A stretch of DNA of 64,000 bases from Komagataeibacter rhaeticus (GCF_003207855.1 NZ_NKTZ01000013.1:1-64000); one strand, 5' to 3'. Positions 43,251 to 53,627 are shown, numbered from the stretch's first letter. Notes: generated by a model not told the origin, from the letters alone. Made by a program: numbers and translations.

Positions 43251-46200
43251 TCAGCCTGCCCCCCCCGAAGGCGCGGACGCATGGCGGGCGCGCAGGGCGG
43301 CAAAGCGCAGGCGTACCCGCTCCATGAACAGGTAGATGACCGGCGTGGTGAACAGGGTCAGCAACTGGCTGACCGCAAGGCCACCGACAATGGCATAGCC
43401 CAGCGGGCGGCGCAGTTCCGACCCGGTTCCGGTGCCCATCACCATGGGCATGGCGCCCAGCATGGCCGCCAGCGTGGTCATCAGGATCGGGCGGAAGCGC
43501 AGCCGGGCGGCGCGGGTGATCGACTGCACGGAATCCAGGCCCTCCACCCGTTCGGCCTCCAGCGCGAAATCGATCATCATGATGGCGTTCTTCTTCACGA
43601 TGCCGATCAGCAGCACGATACCGATCACCCCCATCACATCCAGCCCCGAACCCGTGACCCACAGCACCAGCAGCGCACCGATGGCGGCCGAGGGCAGGGT
43701 GGACAGGATGGTCAGCGGGTGGATGAAACTTTCATACAGGACACCCAGCACGATATAGACGGCCACGAGGGCGGCCAGCACCAGCCAGGCCTCGTTGCTC
43801 ATGCTGCCCGCGAACACGGCGGCCGTGCCCTGAAAGGATGTCTGCATGGTGGCGGGCAGGTGCAGCGACTGCTCCACCCGCGTGATCGCCTCGGTCGCGG
43901 CCCCCAGCGAATAGCCCGGTGCGACGTTGAACGAAATGGTGGCAGCCGGGAACTGCGCCACATGGGTAATCAGCAGCGGCGCGGTGGATGCCGTCGTGCG
44001 GGTCACCATGCTCATGGGCACAAGGCCGGATGACGGATCACGGGTCGGGCCGGACGTGCTGGTGGCCCCGCTGCCGCTGGCGGCCAGGTACAGCCTGTCC
44101 AGTGCCTCGGGCGTGGTCTGCAGCGTGGGGTCGGCCTCCAGGATCACGCGGTACTGGTTGGACTGGGTATAGATGGTGGAAATCTGGCGCTGGCCGAAGG
44201 AATCATACAGCAGGTTGTCCACCGTTTCCGGCGTGATGGAAAAACGCGCCCCCGTGGCGCGGTCCAGTGTGACACTGGCGGCCAGTCCCTGCGCCTGCAG
44301 GTCGGATGTGACATCGGCCAGGGCCGGTTCCCGGCGCAGGGCATCAATCAGGCGCAGCACCCATGTGGACAGGCGGCCGCTGTCGGAATCCGCCACCAGA
44401 AACTGGTACTGGGTGGCCGATACGTTGGTGTTCAGCGTCAGGTCCTGCACCGGTTGCAGGTAAAGCTGGGTTCCGGCTATGCCCGCTGTCTCGCGCTGGA
44501 TGCGCTGGGCCACCCTTGCCGCCGTCAGGCTGCGTTTGTCATGGGGCGTCAGGTTGATTTCAAAACGCCCCCGGTTGAGCGTGGTGTTATCCCCATCCAC
44601 ACCAATATAGGAGGACAGGCTGACAACATCCGCATCCTTCGCAATCGCTGCCCCCAGCTTCTGCTGCATCTCGCGCATCGCATCGAACGAGATCGAGGCA
44701 TCCATCACCGACACGCCCTGAATGACGCCGGTATCCTGTTCGGGGAATAGCCCCTTGGGAATGACCGCCACCAGCAGCCCGGTCAGCACCAGTGTGGCCA
44801 CGAACAGGGCCAGTGTGGCGCGCTGGTGGCGCAGCACGCGCGTCAGCCCCCGGTCATAGGCATCGATGACCCGGACAATCAGCCGGTCGGTCGCCTGTGC
44901 CCAGCGCGGCTTGGTTACGGCGTGGGCCTTGTCCTTGAGCAGGCGGGCGCACATCATCGGCACCAGCGTCAGCGAGACCACGGCGGACAGGATGATGGTA
45001 ACGGCCAGCGTCACCGCGAATTCATAGAACAGCCGCCCGATCACATCGCCCATGAACAGGAGCGGGATCAGCACGGCGATGAGCGAGATGGTGAGCGAGA
45101 CGATGGTAAAGCCGATCTCGCCAGCCCCCTCCAGCGCCGCGTCCATCCGGTCACGGCCCATTTCGATATAGCGGGCGATGTTCTCGATCATGACAATCGC
45201 ATCATCCACCACGAAGCCGGTGGAAATGGTGAGCGACATGAGCGAGAGGTTGTCGAGCGAAAACCCCATCATGTCCATCACCGCCAGCGTGCCGATAATG
45301 GACAGCGGCACGGACAGCGCCGGAATCACGGTGGCCGACGGGTCATGCAGGAACACGAAGATCACGCCCACCACCAGCGCCAGCGCCAGGCCCAGTTCGA
45401 ATTCCACATCCGCCACGGATGCGCGGATGGTGGTGGTCCGGTCGGTCAGCGGCGTGATGGTGACGCCACCGGGCATGTCCTGCTGCAATGATGGCAGCGT
45501 GGCCTTGATGGCGTTGACGGTGTTGATGATGTTGGCCGAAGGCTGGCGGCGGATGTTCAGGATGATGGCCGGGGTCTGGTTCGACCATCCGGCAAGCTGG
45601 GTATCTTCTGCCCCTTCCACCACCGTTGCGATGTCACGCAGCCGGACCGGCCCCTGGCTGGTATCGGACCAGCCGACCACCTGGTTGAGCAGCTGGTCGG
45701 TGCTGGAAATCTGGCTGTCGATATGGATGGTGCGGTTCAGCTTTTTGCCATTGAAGCTGCCGGTGGGGGAATTGACGTTCACGTTGCCGATCGTGGTGCG
45801 CAGCGTATCAAGGTCAATGCCCAGCGCGGTGGCCTTGGGCACATTCACCCGCACGCGGTAGGCCTTCTTGTTCCCGCCTGACAGCGAGACCTCGCCCACG
45901 CCGGAAATTTCGCTGATCTTCTGCTGCAGGCGTGTCGTCACGTAATCCTGCACTTCGGGCAGCGACAGGGTGGTGGACGTGACCCCCAGGATCATGATGG
46001 GGGTGTCGGCCGGATTGACCTTGGAATAGATGGGCGGCGCGGGCAGGGCGCTGGGCAGCAGGGAATTGGCGGCGTTGATGGCTTCCTGCACTTCCTGTTC
46101 CGCCACATCCAGCGATATGGACAGCCCGAAGCGCAGCGTGATGACCGACGCCCCGGCCGAGGACTGGGATGTCATCTGGTCCAGCCCCGCCATTTCCCCC

Positions 46201-46415
46201 ATCTGCCCTTCCAGCGGGGCGGTGACGGAAGTCATCATCACATCCGCACTGGCGCCGGGGTAGAAGGTGCGGACCACGATGGTGGGGTAATCCACTTCAG
46301 GCAGGGCCGAAATGGGCAGGAAGCGGTATCCGATCAGCCCGGCCAGCATCAGCGCGACCATAAGCAGCGTGGTGGCGACGGGCCGCTTTATGAACAGGCG
46401 GGAGGGATTCATCAT
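43251..46415 (-). CDS. mdtB: RND multidrug pump subunit, MdtB type
   Basis: A 1054-residue HAE-RND permease. It begins MMNPSRLFIKRPVATTLLMV, has GFVVDDAIVMIENIARYIEM in helix 4 and GVIGIVLLIGIVKKNAIMMI in helix 11, and the length is normal. In E. coli MdtB and MdtC work with MdtA and TolC to export bile salts, novobiocin and some metal-chelating compounds; substrates here are unknown. The start overlaps the adaptor stop by four bases. Confidence 0.88.
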   Translation of the reverse strand: MMNPSRLFIKRPVATTLLMVALMLAGLIGYRFLPISALPEVDYPTIVVRTFYPGASADVMMTSVTAPLEGQMGEMAGLDQMTSQSSAGASVITLRFGLSISLDVAEQEVQEAINAANSLLPSALPAPPIYSKVNPADTPIMILGVTSTTLSLPEVQDYVTTRLQQKISEISGVGEVSLSGGNKKAYRVRVNVPKATALGIDLDTLRTTIGNVNVNSPTGSFNGKKLNRTIHIDSQISSTDQLLNQVVGWSDTSQGPVRLRDIATVVEGAEDTQLAGWSNQTPAIILNIRRQPSANIINTVNAIKATLPSLQQDMPGGVTITPLTDRTTTIRASVADVEFELGLALALVVGVIFVFLHDPSATVIPALSVPLSIIGTLAVMDMMGFSLDNLSLMSLTISTGFVVDDAIVMIENIARYIEMGRDRMDAALEGAGEIGFTIVSLTISLIAVLIPLLFMGDVIGRLFYEFAVTLAVTIILSAVVSLTLVPMMCARLLKDKAHAVTKPRWAQATDRLIVRVIDAYDRGLTRVLRHQRATLALFVATLVLTGLLVAVIPKGLFPEQDTGVIQGVSVMDASISFDAMREMQQKLGAAIAKDADVVSLSSYIGVDGDNTTLNRGRFEINLTPHDKRSLTAARVAQRIQRETAGIAGTQLYLQPVQDLTLNTNVSATQYQFLVADSDSGRLSTWVLRLIDALRREPALADVTSDLQAQGLAASVTLDRATGARFSITPETVDNLLYDSFGQRQISTIYTQSNQYRVILEADPTLQTTPEALDRLYLAASGSGATSTSGPTRDPSSGLVPMSMVTRTTASTAPLLITHVAQFPAATISFNVAPGYSLGAATEAITRVEQSLHLPATMQTSFQGTAAVFAGSMSNEAWLVLAALVAVYIVLGVLYESFIHPLTILSTLPSAAIGALLVLWVTGSGLDVMGVIGIVLLIGIVKKNAIMMIDFALEAERVEGLDSVQSITRAARLRFRPILMTTLAAMLGAMPMVMGTGTGSELRRPLGYAIVGGLAVSQLLTLFTTPVIYLFMERVRLRFAALRARHASAPSGGAG

Positions 46416-47566
46416 CCCCCCTGCGTCGTGCTGGCGGGGATGGTGATCTTTGCCCCCGCGTGCAGGCGGTCGATGCCGGATGTGACCACCTGCTCATCCG
46501 CCTTCAGGCCGGCGGTGACGACAACCGTATCCCCCTGGCCTGTGCCGGTTTTCACCGGCCGCACGGCCACGGTGCCATCGGCCTGCGCCACATAGACAAA
46601 GGGACCATTGGGGCCGGACTGGATGGCGCTGGTGGGGGCAAGCAGCACGTCGTGCTCGGTATCGACCAGCAGGTGGGCATTGACGAACTGGTTGGGAAAC
46701 AGCGATTCATCGGTATTGGGAAACAGCGCGCGCAGCCTGACCGTGCCGGTGGATGTATCGATCTGGCTGTCCAGGCTGCTGACCGCACCGTCGGTCAGCT
46801 TTGTGGTGTCCGTGCTGTCCCATGCCTCGACCGGCAGGGTCTTTGCCGTGCGCAGCCGCTTCCAGACCATGCCCAGCTTGTCCTGCGGCAGGGTGAAGAT
46901 GACCGAGATCGGCTGCATCTGCGTCAGGACCGCAAGGCCGCCGGACTGGGCTGCGGTAATGTAATTGCCCCGGTCCACCGCGCGGATGCCGACACGGCCG
47001 CTGACGGGTGCGGTGATGTGGCAGTATTCAACATCCAGCCTGTAGGTATCGACCAGTCCCTGGTCGGCCTCCACCGTGCCTTCAAGCTGCTTGACCTTGT
47101 ACTGCTGGTCCTGTGCCGTCTGGGTATCGATGCTGTCACGTTTGAGCAGCTTCTGGTAGCGGATGTTATCCATCCGCGCTTCATCAAGCTGCGCCTGATC
47201 GGCGGCAAGCTGCCCGGAATACTGCTTCAGTTCCGCCTCATAGGGGCGGGGGTCGATCACCGCCAGCAGGTCGCCTTCATGCACTTCCTGCCCTTCGGTA
47301 AAGAGCACCTGCGTCAGATAGCCGTCGACACGGCTCTGCACGGTTACGTTGGTGACGGGGATGACCGTGCCCAGTTCACTCAGCACAACCGGCATGTCAC
47401 CTGATTTTATGGTGGCGACGGAAACCGGAATGCCCTGATCCGCCGCTTTCGTGGCCGCATGCGCGCCATACGGGCCGGTCACGATCAGGGCCGCCAGCAC
47501 GGCGGTACGACAGGCAAGGCGGCCATGCCGCGCTGCGGGGAAAGGAAAAATATGGATACGCTGCAT
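46412..47566 (-). CDS. mdtA: RND periplasmic adaptor, MdtA type
   Basis: A 384-residue membrane-fusion protein: signal peptide ending near YGAHAA, lipoyl halves VQSRVDGYLTQVLFTEGQEV and ITAPVSGRVGIRAVDRGNYI around a helical hairpin (residues about 110-170), and a beta-barrel with PISVIFTLPQDKLGMVW, typical of MdtA. ATG 47566 is preferred over 47788 because it directly precedes the signal peptide. It is first in a four-gene minus-strand exporter unit. Confidence 0.86.
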   Translation of the reverse strand: MQRIHIFPFPAARHGRLACRTAVLAALIVTGPYGAHAATKAADQGIPVSVATIKSGDMPVVLSELGTVIPVTNVTVQSRVDGYLTQVLFTEGQEVHEGDLLAVIDPRPYEAELKQYSGQLAADQAQLDEARMDNIRYQKLLKRDSIDTQTAQDQQYKVKQLEGTVEADQGLVDTYRLDVEYCHITAPVSGRVGIRAVDRGNYITAAQSGGLAVLTQMQPISVIFTLPQDKLGMVWKRLRTAKTLPVEAWDSTDTTKLTDGAVSSLDSQIDTSTGTVRLRALFPNTDESLFPNQFVNAHLLVDTEHDVLLAPTSAIQSGPNGPFVYVAQADGTVAVRPVKTGTGQGDTVVVTAGLKADEQVVTSGIDRLHAGAKITIPASTTQGG

Positions 47567-48335
47567 TACCGGGGGGATCCGTCCGTATGGTGGCGGGGCA
47601 GGGCGGGCGAGGGGGGGACTGCCGGTACGGCGGCGTTGCTGTCGGCCGTACCCGCCATGGAACGCCTGCCAGCCGACATGGCGCAACGGGACATGCATGC
47701 CGTGGCAACGACCGGCCGTGTGAACGCGTTCGTGATGGATGTGGCTGTAGGCTCCGGTCTCAATCCTGATTACTCCGCGCCAAGGCATTTACTCCCTGCA
47801 ATGGCGCGAGGTTATCGTCATGGTGCCGCTGTCAGCCAGTGCATAAAGGATGGTCGGAGGTTTTATTTCAAAAATGACAAAAAATCGTCTGGGGGATTAA
47901 AATAAATTTCATTATTACGCTATTTTTTTATGAAAATAAATAACAACGAAGTAAATCGAACAGTTTTGTTACAAAAAAGCCCTTAAACCCGCCCCCGGAA
48001 GATGCTTGTCTGAAGCGGCGAATTCGGTTGTGCAGCAGCCCTTATGCAACCGGATTTTCGTAACGGGCAGGGGCACCATGCTGCCCCCCGGCTGTTTCTG
48101 GTGCCTCTGCCCGACCGGAAAGCGTATTCCCCTGATCCGCGCCCCCTTCAGGCATGAACGGACAGGCTTCCCCATGCCGTGCCACCCGTCCGCTCCGACG
48201 GAACCGGGGGTTTACAGTGCCGTCCGGTCAGGCCGCGCCGGATGTCGCGCCGGGTCGGGACATGCAGCCGGGCAGCCGCCGGGGCCGGATGCCGGGACGG
48301 GGCGGATCAGGCGGGGAGATGCCCGTACCGGACCA
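47567..48335. other. Intergenic region upstream of mdtA
   Basis: About 770 bases between the mdtA start and the end of the NCS1 permease gene. The part at 47840-47980 is A/T rich and probably holds the exporter promoter. Open frames crossing the region are out of phase with each other and have no recognisable product. No regulator gene (TetR or MarR) is present here, unlike many RND loci. Confidence 0.45.
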
Positions 48336-49697
48336 TCAGTGCCGCGCCACGGTTCCGGCGCGCTCAAATCCGGAGAGCAGCATATAGGCCCCCCCGGTTA
48401 CCACGAATGTCAGGAGCGGCTTGAGCAGGGAAGGGGGAATGACAAGGTAATACAGCACCATGCCACCCGCCATGCACGCCAGCGCGCTTCTGTTGAAACC
48501 ATGCCAGTACCAGTAGGGACCAGCCGGGTCAAACAGCTGGCTGGTATTGATGCGCCAGCGGTGCAGGTACACGATATCGGCAATGATGATGCCCGAAATG
48601 GGGGCGAACATGCTGCCGATCACGTCGATATACTGGATAAGGTGGGAGACGACATCCTGGCTGCCCGAAAGGAGTATGCCCACCACGCTTACCGCCATGG
48701 TGGCGGTAGCGCGGTTGAGGGCGGGCAGCATGTTCTCCAGCGCCAGGCCGCCGGTATAGATGTTCAGCGAGTTGATGGAGACATTGTCCAGCAGCAGCAG
48801 CACGAAAATGACCACCAGCACCCCCGCCTGCGGGTAGGTGGAACTGAGGATGGTGAATACGTTCCCCGACGTGCCCAGCACGCAGGCCGCCGCATAGGCC
48901 CCGAACACGGCCGCGACCAGCGTGCCGCATACCGATGCCAGCCCCACCCCCCAGTAGGTCGCGCGCCGGCTGCGCGAATACCGGCAGAAATCGGCCGCAT
49001 CGGTAATCATGCTCAGCCACGACGAACAGCTTGTATTGAACCACACCGCGATGATCCCCCACGACCACGGCTGGCTACCCTGGTAATGCCATACCGCCAG
49101 CGGGCGGAATTCCGGCCCGGGATGCGTGGCCAGCAGTCCCGCCAGATAAAGGATGGCGCACAGCTTGAGCGGCAGCACGAAACGCGACATGGTCTTGAGC
49201 CAGTCATACCCCAGCACGGCAAACAGGATCTGCAGCACGCCAAACAGCATGCCGATCAGCGAAAGCGGCAGGTCACGCCCCGTTGCCTGTACGAACAGGG
49301 TATGCAGCGCGATCGTACCGATCAGGGTATTGAGCGCGAAAAAATAGATGGAACAGATGACACGCGCGGCCGAGGGAATGAGCTGCGCCCCACGGATGCC
49401 GAATGAAATGCGCGCCGCCACCTGGCCCGGAATGCCATAATCCACCCCGATACGGGTCATGACCGTATAGGGCACCAGCGCGGACAGGGTGCCAACCCCC
49501 ACCGCCAGGCAGGCGGCCTGAAAGGACAGCCCCATGGCAACCGCGGCACCACCATGCAGCATGACGCTGGGATTGATGAGAAAATTGATGAAAATGGAAA
49601 ACTGGTCCCAGAAACCGACCGTTTTCAGTCCGGCCGGAACGGGTTCGATACCGCAGCGCTCCACTGGGACGGTACTGGCGTGGTGGCCTGCTTTCAT
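48336..49697 (-). CDS. NCS1-family permease (nucleobase/hydantoin/allantoin-like)
   Basis: A 453-residue transporter with about twelve membrane helices, of the nucleobase-cation symporter-1 family (CodB, Mhp1, PucI). Family stretches are FWDQFSIFINFLINPSVMLH, TRIGVDYGIPGQVAARISFG and FNTSCSSWLSMITDAADFCR. Substrates of this family are cytosine, purines, hydantoins or allantoin; the exact one is unclear here. ATG 49697 is preceded by GGAGAGAG and starts at the family N-terminus. It is divergent from the SDR at 50138 and shares a control region with three GTATGC motifs. Confidence 0.85.
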   Translation of the reverse strand: MKAGHHASTVPVERCGIEPVPAGLKTVGFWDQFSIFINFLINPSVMLHGGAAVAMGLSFQAACLAVGVGTLSALVPYTVMTRIGVDYGIPGQVAARISFGIRGAQLIPSAARVICSIYFFALNTLIGTIALHTLFVQATGRDLPLSLIGMLFGVLQILFAVLGYDWLKTMSRFVLPLKLCAILYLAGLLATHPGPEFRPLAVWHYQGSQPWSWGIIAVWFNTSCSSWLSMITDAADFCRYSRSRRATYWGVGLASVCGTLVAAVFGAYAAACVLGTSGNVFTILSSTYPQAGVLVVIFVLLLLDNVSINSLNIYTGGLALENMLPALNRATATMAVSVVGILLSGSQDVVSHLIQYIDVIGSMFAPISGIIIADIVYLHRWRINTSQLFDPAGPYWYWHGFNRSALACMAGGMVLYYLVIPPSLLKPLLTFVVTGGAYMLLSGFERAGTVARH

Positions 49698-50137
49698 GCT
49701 GGTCTCTCTCCACAATTCGTATGGCCGCCAGGGGCCGGAATGTGTCTCTGTCAGGCGGTTTTCTGGCACGTCAGGCCCGCCTGGCGGTCCCTTGCGCATG
49801 AAGCGGCTTTCCCTGCCGGGCGAATCCCGGCAGCATGTAATTGCGATACTGTAACAATATGGTGTGTGGCAGGTGTCCTGTAAGCAGACGGCCGTTCATG
49901 CGTGAAGGGGGATATGTATTCAACTGACCAAAGTTTTGCATACGAAATGTCATCTGACAATACATGGATCAGGCAAAACCTGCCGTTTGCCAAAGCGGCG
50001 CCCGCAAGGCCGGATTACGGGTGCGGTGAAGCCGCAAGGGCAGGAAAAGTTCATTGCGGCGCAAGAACGTGCTTCCGGTTTTGATATTTGTATGCGAAAT
50101 ATGTCGTGTTGTATGCATTTATCGGAGCGAATGATCC
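49698..50137. promoter_or_regulatory. Divergent control region with three GTATGC-type sites
   Basis: The gap between the NCS1 permease and the SDR holds TTTGCATACGAAA (49935-49947), TTTGTATGCGAAA (50087-50099) and TTGTATGCATTT (50109-50120). The first two are near reverse complements of each other. The last lies 18 bases before the SDR start. Similar sites flank the GntR gene at 60970-60983 and 61848-61861, which suggests that GntR controls this promoter region. Confidence 0.5.
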
Positions 50138-50923
50138 ATGGACCTCAAACTCGCGGGTAAGTCAGCCCTTATCACCGGCGCTTCCAAGGGCATTGGTCTG
50201 TCCGCCGCCCGGGTGCTGGCCGCGGAGGGATGCACGCGCCTGCACCTTGCCGCCCGTAATGGGGAAGCCCTGAACGCGGCCCGGCAGGAACTGGAGGCAC
50301 AGTACGACGTGGCCGTGCATGTCCATCCCATGGACCTGGGTGCGGCCGGCAGCATGGACGCGCTGGCCGGCGCGGTGGGGGAGATCGACATTCTGGTCAA
50401 CAACGCAGGCGACGTGCCCGCCGGCCCGCTGGACACCCTGAGCGAAGCCGACTGGCGGCGCGGCTTTGACCTCAAGGTCTTTGGCTACATCCTGCTGTCA
50501 CGCATTTTCTATGCGCGCATGAAGGCCGCGTCGGGCGGGGTGATCGTGAACGTGATCGGCAATTCGGGCGAAAACTGGGATGCCAGCTACATTGCCGGCA
50601 GCACCGCCAATGCCGCCATCATGTCCTTTACCAAGGCGCTGGGCGGGCGCAGCCTGAATGACGGGATTCGCGTCGTGGGCATCAACCCCGGCCCGGTCGA
50701 TACGGACCGCATGCTCAAGATCATGCGGCGCAAGGCCATCGACATGCTGGGCGATGAGAACCGGTGGAAGGAACTCTATTCCCACTACCCCGCCGGCCGC
50801 GCCGCAACAGCCGAGGAAGTGGCCGACCTGGTGGCCTTCCTGGCCTCGCCGCGTTCGGATTACACCACGGGCACCATCGTCACCCTTGATGGCGGTATTG
50901 CAGCACGCGGCTCCGTGATCTGA
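50138..50923 (+). CDS. SDR-family protein with altered catalytic lysine
   Basis: A 261-residue short-chain dehydrogenase-like protein with TGASKGIG and NNAGDV. Its active-site region reads NWDASYIAGSTANAAIMSFT: the tyrosine is present but the position of the usual lysine (YxxxK) is a serine. A group of SDRs with this Y-x-A-G-x-x-x-N pattern exists, so this may be a subfamily trait rather than decay. It is first in the plus-strand part of the catabolic cluster, 53 bases before the aminotransferase gene. Confidence 0.82.
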   Translation: MDLKLAGKSALITGASKGIGLSAARVLAAEGCTRLHLAARNGEALNAARQELEAQYDVAVHVHPMDLGAAGSMDALAGAVGEIDILVNNAGDVPAGPLDTLSEADWRRGFDLKVFGYILLSRIFYARMKAASGGVIVNVIGNSGENWDASYIAGSTANAAIMSFTKALGGRSLNDGIRVVGINPGPVDTDRMLKIMRRKAIDMLGDENRWKELYSHYPAGRAATAEEVADLVAFLASPRSDYTTGTIVTLDGGIAARGSVI

Positions 50924-50976
50924 ACCCCGTCACCTGACGCCCTTTTCCGGCGCCCCCATCTCTGTCAGGAGGAACC

Positions 50977-52110
50977 ATGTCCATCGAGGACAGGAACCGG
51001 TATTTCGATACTCTGTTTGCAACCCCCGGGCTGTTGTGGCTGGGGCAGAACACCAATCATATCCCGCCACACCCCGCCGTGGTCGCGGCCATGAAGCAGT
51101 CCATCGACGCGCAGGAATTCACCGCCTACGCGCCGCCGCTGGGGTTTGAGGCATTGCGGGCCGCAATCGTTGCGGACATGGGAGTTGCCGGGCTGCGCGC
51201 GCTGGTAACCGAAGGCGGGGTCTCGGCCCTGTCCATGATCTGCCGGGCACGGTGCAGGCCGGGCACCAACATGGTCACCACCGACCCGACATGGAAGTGG
51301 CCCTGCCTGTTTGCCGAACAGGCCGGCGCGCAGGTGCGCCAGATCCCCATCTACAACCCCGCGCATGACTACAGGCTGACACCCGACCAGCTTGCCGCCA
51401 CGGTGGATGAAAATACGGCGCTGATCTACCTGGTGGACCCCAACAACCCGCTGGGCGTGACCTATACGCGGGCGGAACTGGAAGCCTTCGTTGCCATCGC
51501 GCATTCGGTTGGCGCGCTGTTCGTGCATGACTGCACCTATCGTGATTTTGCGGCCAGCCACACGCCGGTCGTATCCATTTCCACACGCGATACGGTCGTG
51601 ACCAGCAGCTTTTCCAAATGGCTGGGCCTTGCCGGCATGCGGATCGGCGCGCTGGTGGCCGAAGCACCGCTTATGGCGGAATTCGCCGCCCATTCCCCCG
51701 GCGTGCTGGGCGCCAGCGTGATCGCGCAGCGCGCGGCCCAGGCCGGGCTTGCCATCAAGGCGGGGTGGATGGAAACCGTCCGCGCCATCAACCTGGCCAA
51801 TCAGGCCCATGTGCACGCGGCGGTGGCGGCCATACCGGGGCTGCACCTGCCCATCTATCCCTCCAACGGCAATTTCCTTGTTGTCGAAACGCCCGATGCG
51901 GGGGTTGCACCGGAGGCACTGGTCGAATGCTACCGGCAGGAAGGGATCATGATCCGGCAGGGCACCTATCACAGTGCAACCTTCGGGCACCGCTTCATCA
52001 AGATCAGCACGTCCGTGCCGGAGGACTGGATCACCCGCTTCTGTGACCTGCTGCCCACAATGGTTGCCCGCGCGCGTGAAATGGGCACCGTCAGCACGGG
52101 CCAGTTCTGA
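50977..52110 (+). CDS. PLP-dependent aminotransferase, class I/II fold
   Basis: A 377-residue fold-type I PLP enzyme. The Schiff-base lysine is in TSSFSKWLGLAGMRIG, VDPNNPLGV matches the NPTG-like motif, and IRQGTYHSATFGHRFIKIST carries the C-terminal substrate arginine region. It would transfer or remove an amino group from an amino-acid-like intermediate. GGAGGAACC lies just before the ATG. It sits between the SDR and amidase genes in the same orientation, consistent with a catabolic operon. Confidence 0.85.
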   Translation: MSIEDRNRYFDTLFATPGLLWLGQNTNHIPPHPAVVAAMKQSIDAQEFTAYAPPLGFEALRAAIVADMGVAGLRALVTEGGVSALSMICRARCRPGTNMVTTDPTWKWPCLFAEQAGAQVRQIPIYNPAHDYRLTPDQLAATVDENTALIYLVDPNNPLGVTYTRAELEAFVAIAHSVGALFVHDCTYRDFAASHTPVVSISTRDTVVTSSFSKWLGLAGMRIGALVAEAPLMAEFAAHSPGVLGASVIAQRAAQAGLAIKAGWMETVRAINLANQAHVHAAVAAIPGLHLPIYPSNGNFLVVETPDAGVAPEALVECYRQEGIMIRQGTYHSATFGHRFIKISTSVPEDWITRFCDLLPTMVARAREMGTVSTGQF

Positions 52111-52144
52111 ACGCAACGCCCCCAGCGCATGGAGTATGCCGCCA

Positions 52145-53569
52145 ATGCCCCCAGCTCTTATCCCGCGTCACGACACGGTGGCACTTGCCGCGGCCATCAG
52201 CCGTGCGGAGGTCACGGCGGAGGCCGTGGTGACGGACGCCCTGAACACGGCCCAAAGCCTGCAGGCTGGCAACATCCTGTGTGCGGTTGCGGCCGATGCC
52301 GCCCGCACGGCCGCGCATGCTGCGGACAGGCGGGTCGGGCAGGGGGGCGACCTGCCGCCGCTGCTGGGGGTGCCGTTTGTGGTCAAGGACAATATCGACT
52401 GCCTTGGCTCGCCAACATCATGCGCAAACGCAGCACTGGCGGCCAACATGCCAACCCGCACGGCACCGGTCATCCGCCGGTTGCTGGATGCGGGGGCAAT
52501 CCTGCTGGGCAAGGCCAACCTGCATGAACTCGCCTCTGGCGTAACGGGGCTGTACCCATCCGCGCCAGAGCGCAACATCCTCAATCCGCACGACCCCACG
52601 CGCATGGCGGGTGGCTCATCGGCGGGAAACGCCGCCGCCATAGCGGGCGGGATCGTGCCATTTGGCATTGGCACCGATACCGGCGGGTCGCTGCGCATTC
52701 CCGCCGCCTGCTGCGGCGTGACAGGCTTCCGCCCGTCATGCCACGTACCTTCGGGCAGCGTGCGCTATAACCGCGAGGGGATCTTCCCCGTCAGCCCGCG
52801 CCATGACACGCCGGGGCCGATGGCCCGCTCGGTGCGCGACATCATCGTGCTGGACCGGGTCCTGTGTGGCCGCGCGCCTGCGCCCATGCCCACAGCACGG
52901 CTGCCACGGCGCATCGGGCTGCCCACCGTGTTCTGGAAAGATGCGGACCCCGCCATGGCGCTCCCCGCCAAGCGGGTGGCCCGCGCGCTGGAGCGGCAGG
53001 GCAGCACACTTGTAAGCGCGGACATGCCGGACCTCATGGCGCTCAACCAACGTGTCTCGCCGGTCATCAACGTGCATGATCCCGTGCAGGCCATTCCCGC
53101 CTATTTTGCCGAAAACGGCCACGATGGCCCCACCCTGGCGCAGATTTACGCCAGCATACAGGACCCGTGCGCAAAAGCCCTGTTCGCCGCCAGCCTGCAA
53201 CCCCATGATCGCGCGGCCTATGACCGCGCCATCACCCATGACGGCCCGGCCCTGACCATGATGATCGCGCACTTCATGGACCGGCACGGGCTTGATGTCC
53301 TGCTGTATCCCACCCTTGTCCTGCCGCCATGGCGCGTGGGTGTGCCCATGCCCGACACGGTGCAGGTGGGTACCGCCCGGACCAGCCTGTTTGCCGCCTA
53401 CATCCACAACACCACCCCCATCAGTTCCGCCGGCATGCCCGCCATCACCCTGCCGCTGCCCATGCAGGGCGGGCCGCCCGCAGGCGTGGAACTGTGCGCG
53501 CGGGTAGGGGCGGATGACCACCTGCTGGCAACCGCCCTGACGGTGGAGGCCGCAGCGCGGGCGGCGTGA
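52145..53569 (+). CDS. Amidase signature family hydrolase
   Basis: A 474-residue Ser-cisSer-Lys amidase. The lysine is in VPFVVKDNIDC, the cis-serine and nucleophile are in AGGSSAGNAAAIAGG and GTDTGGSLRIPAACCG. Relatives include AtzE/AtzF, ureidomalonase-like and indoleacetamide hydrolases, all C-N bond breakers. ATG 52145 (10 bases after GGAG) fits better than 52136. It follows the aminotransferase gene by 34 bases. Context suggests hydrolysis of an amide or ureido intermediate. Confidence 0.87.
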   Translation: MPPALIPRHDTVALAAAISRAEVTAEAVVTDALNTAQSLQAGNILCAVAADAARTAAHAADRRVGQGGDLPPLLGVPFVVKDNIDCLGSPTSCANAALAANMPTRTAPVIRRLLDAGAILLGKANLHELASGVTGLYPSAPERNILNPHDPTRMAGGSSAGNAAAIAGGIVPFGIGTDTGGSLRIPAACCGVTGFRPSCHVPSGSVRYNREGIFPVSPRHDTPGPMARSVRDIIVLDRVLCGRAPAPMPTARLPRRIGLPTVFWKDADPAMALPAKRVARALERQGSTLVSADMPDLMALNQRVSPVINVHDPVQAIPAYFAENGHDGPTLAQIYASIQDPCAKALFAASLQPHDRAAYDRAITHDGPALTMMIAHFMDRHGLDVLLYPTLVLPPWRVGVPMPDTVQVGTARTSLFAAYIHNTTPISSAGMPAITLPLPMQGGPPAGVELCARVGADDHLLATALTVEAAARAA

Positions 53570-53613
53570 AAAAAGGACTGGCCGCGCACCGGGCGGCCGA
53601 ACATTATGCGATA

Positions 53614-53627
53614 ATACGATAGCGTAT
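53614..53627. promoter_or_regulatory. Small inverted repeat ahead of the BMP importer genes
   Basis: ATACG-ATAG-CGTAT is a perfect five-base dyad about 25 bases before the GTG start of the binding-protein gene. It could be an operator, but it does not match the GTATGC motif of the cluster. Confidence 0.25.

Noticed and set aside
48006-49406. Plus-strand open frame of 466 codons
   Set aside because: Mostly antisense to the NCS1 permease, with no domain and low-complexity composition.
53571-53600. Possible terminator after the amidase gene
   Set aside because: GGCCG...CGGCC can pair over only five bases and is not followed by a T tract.
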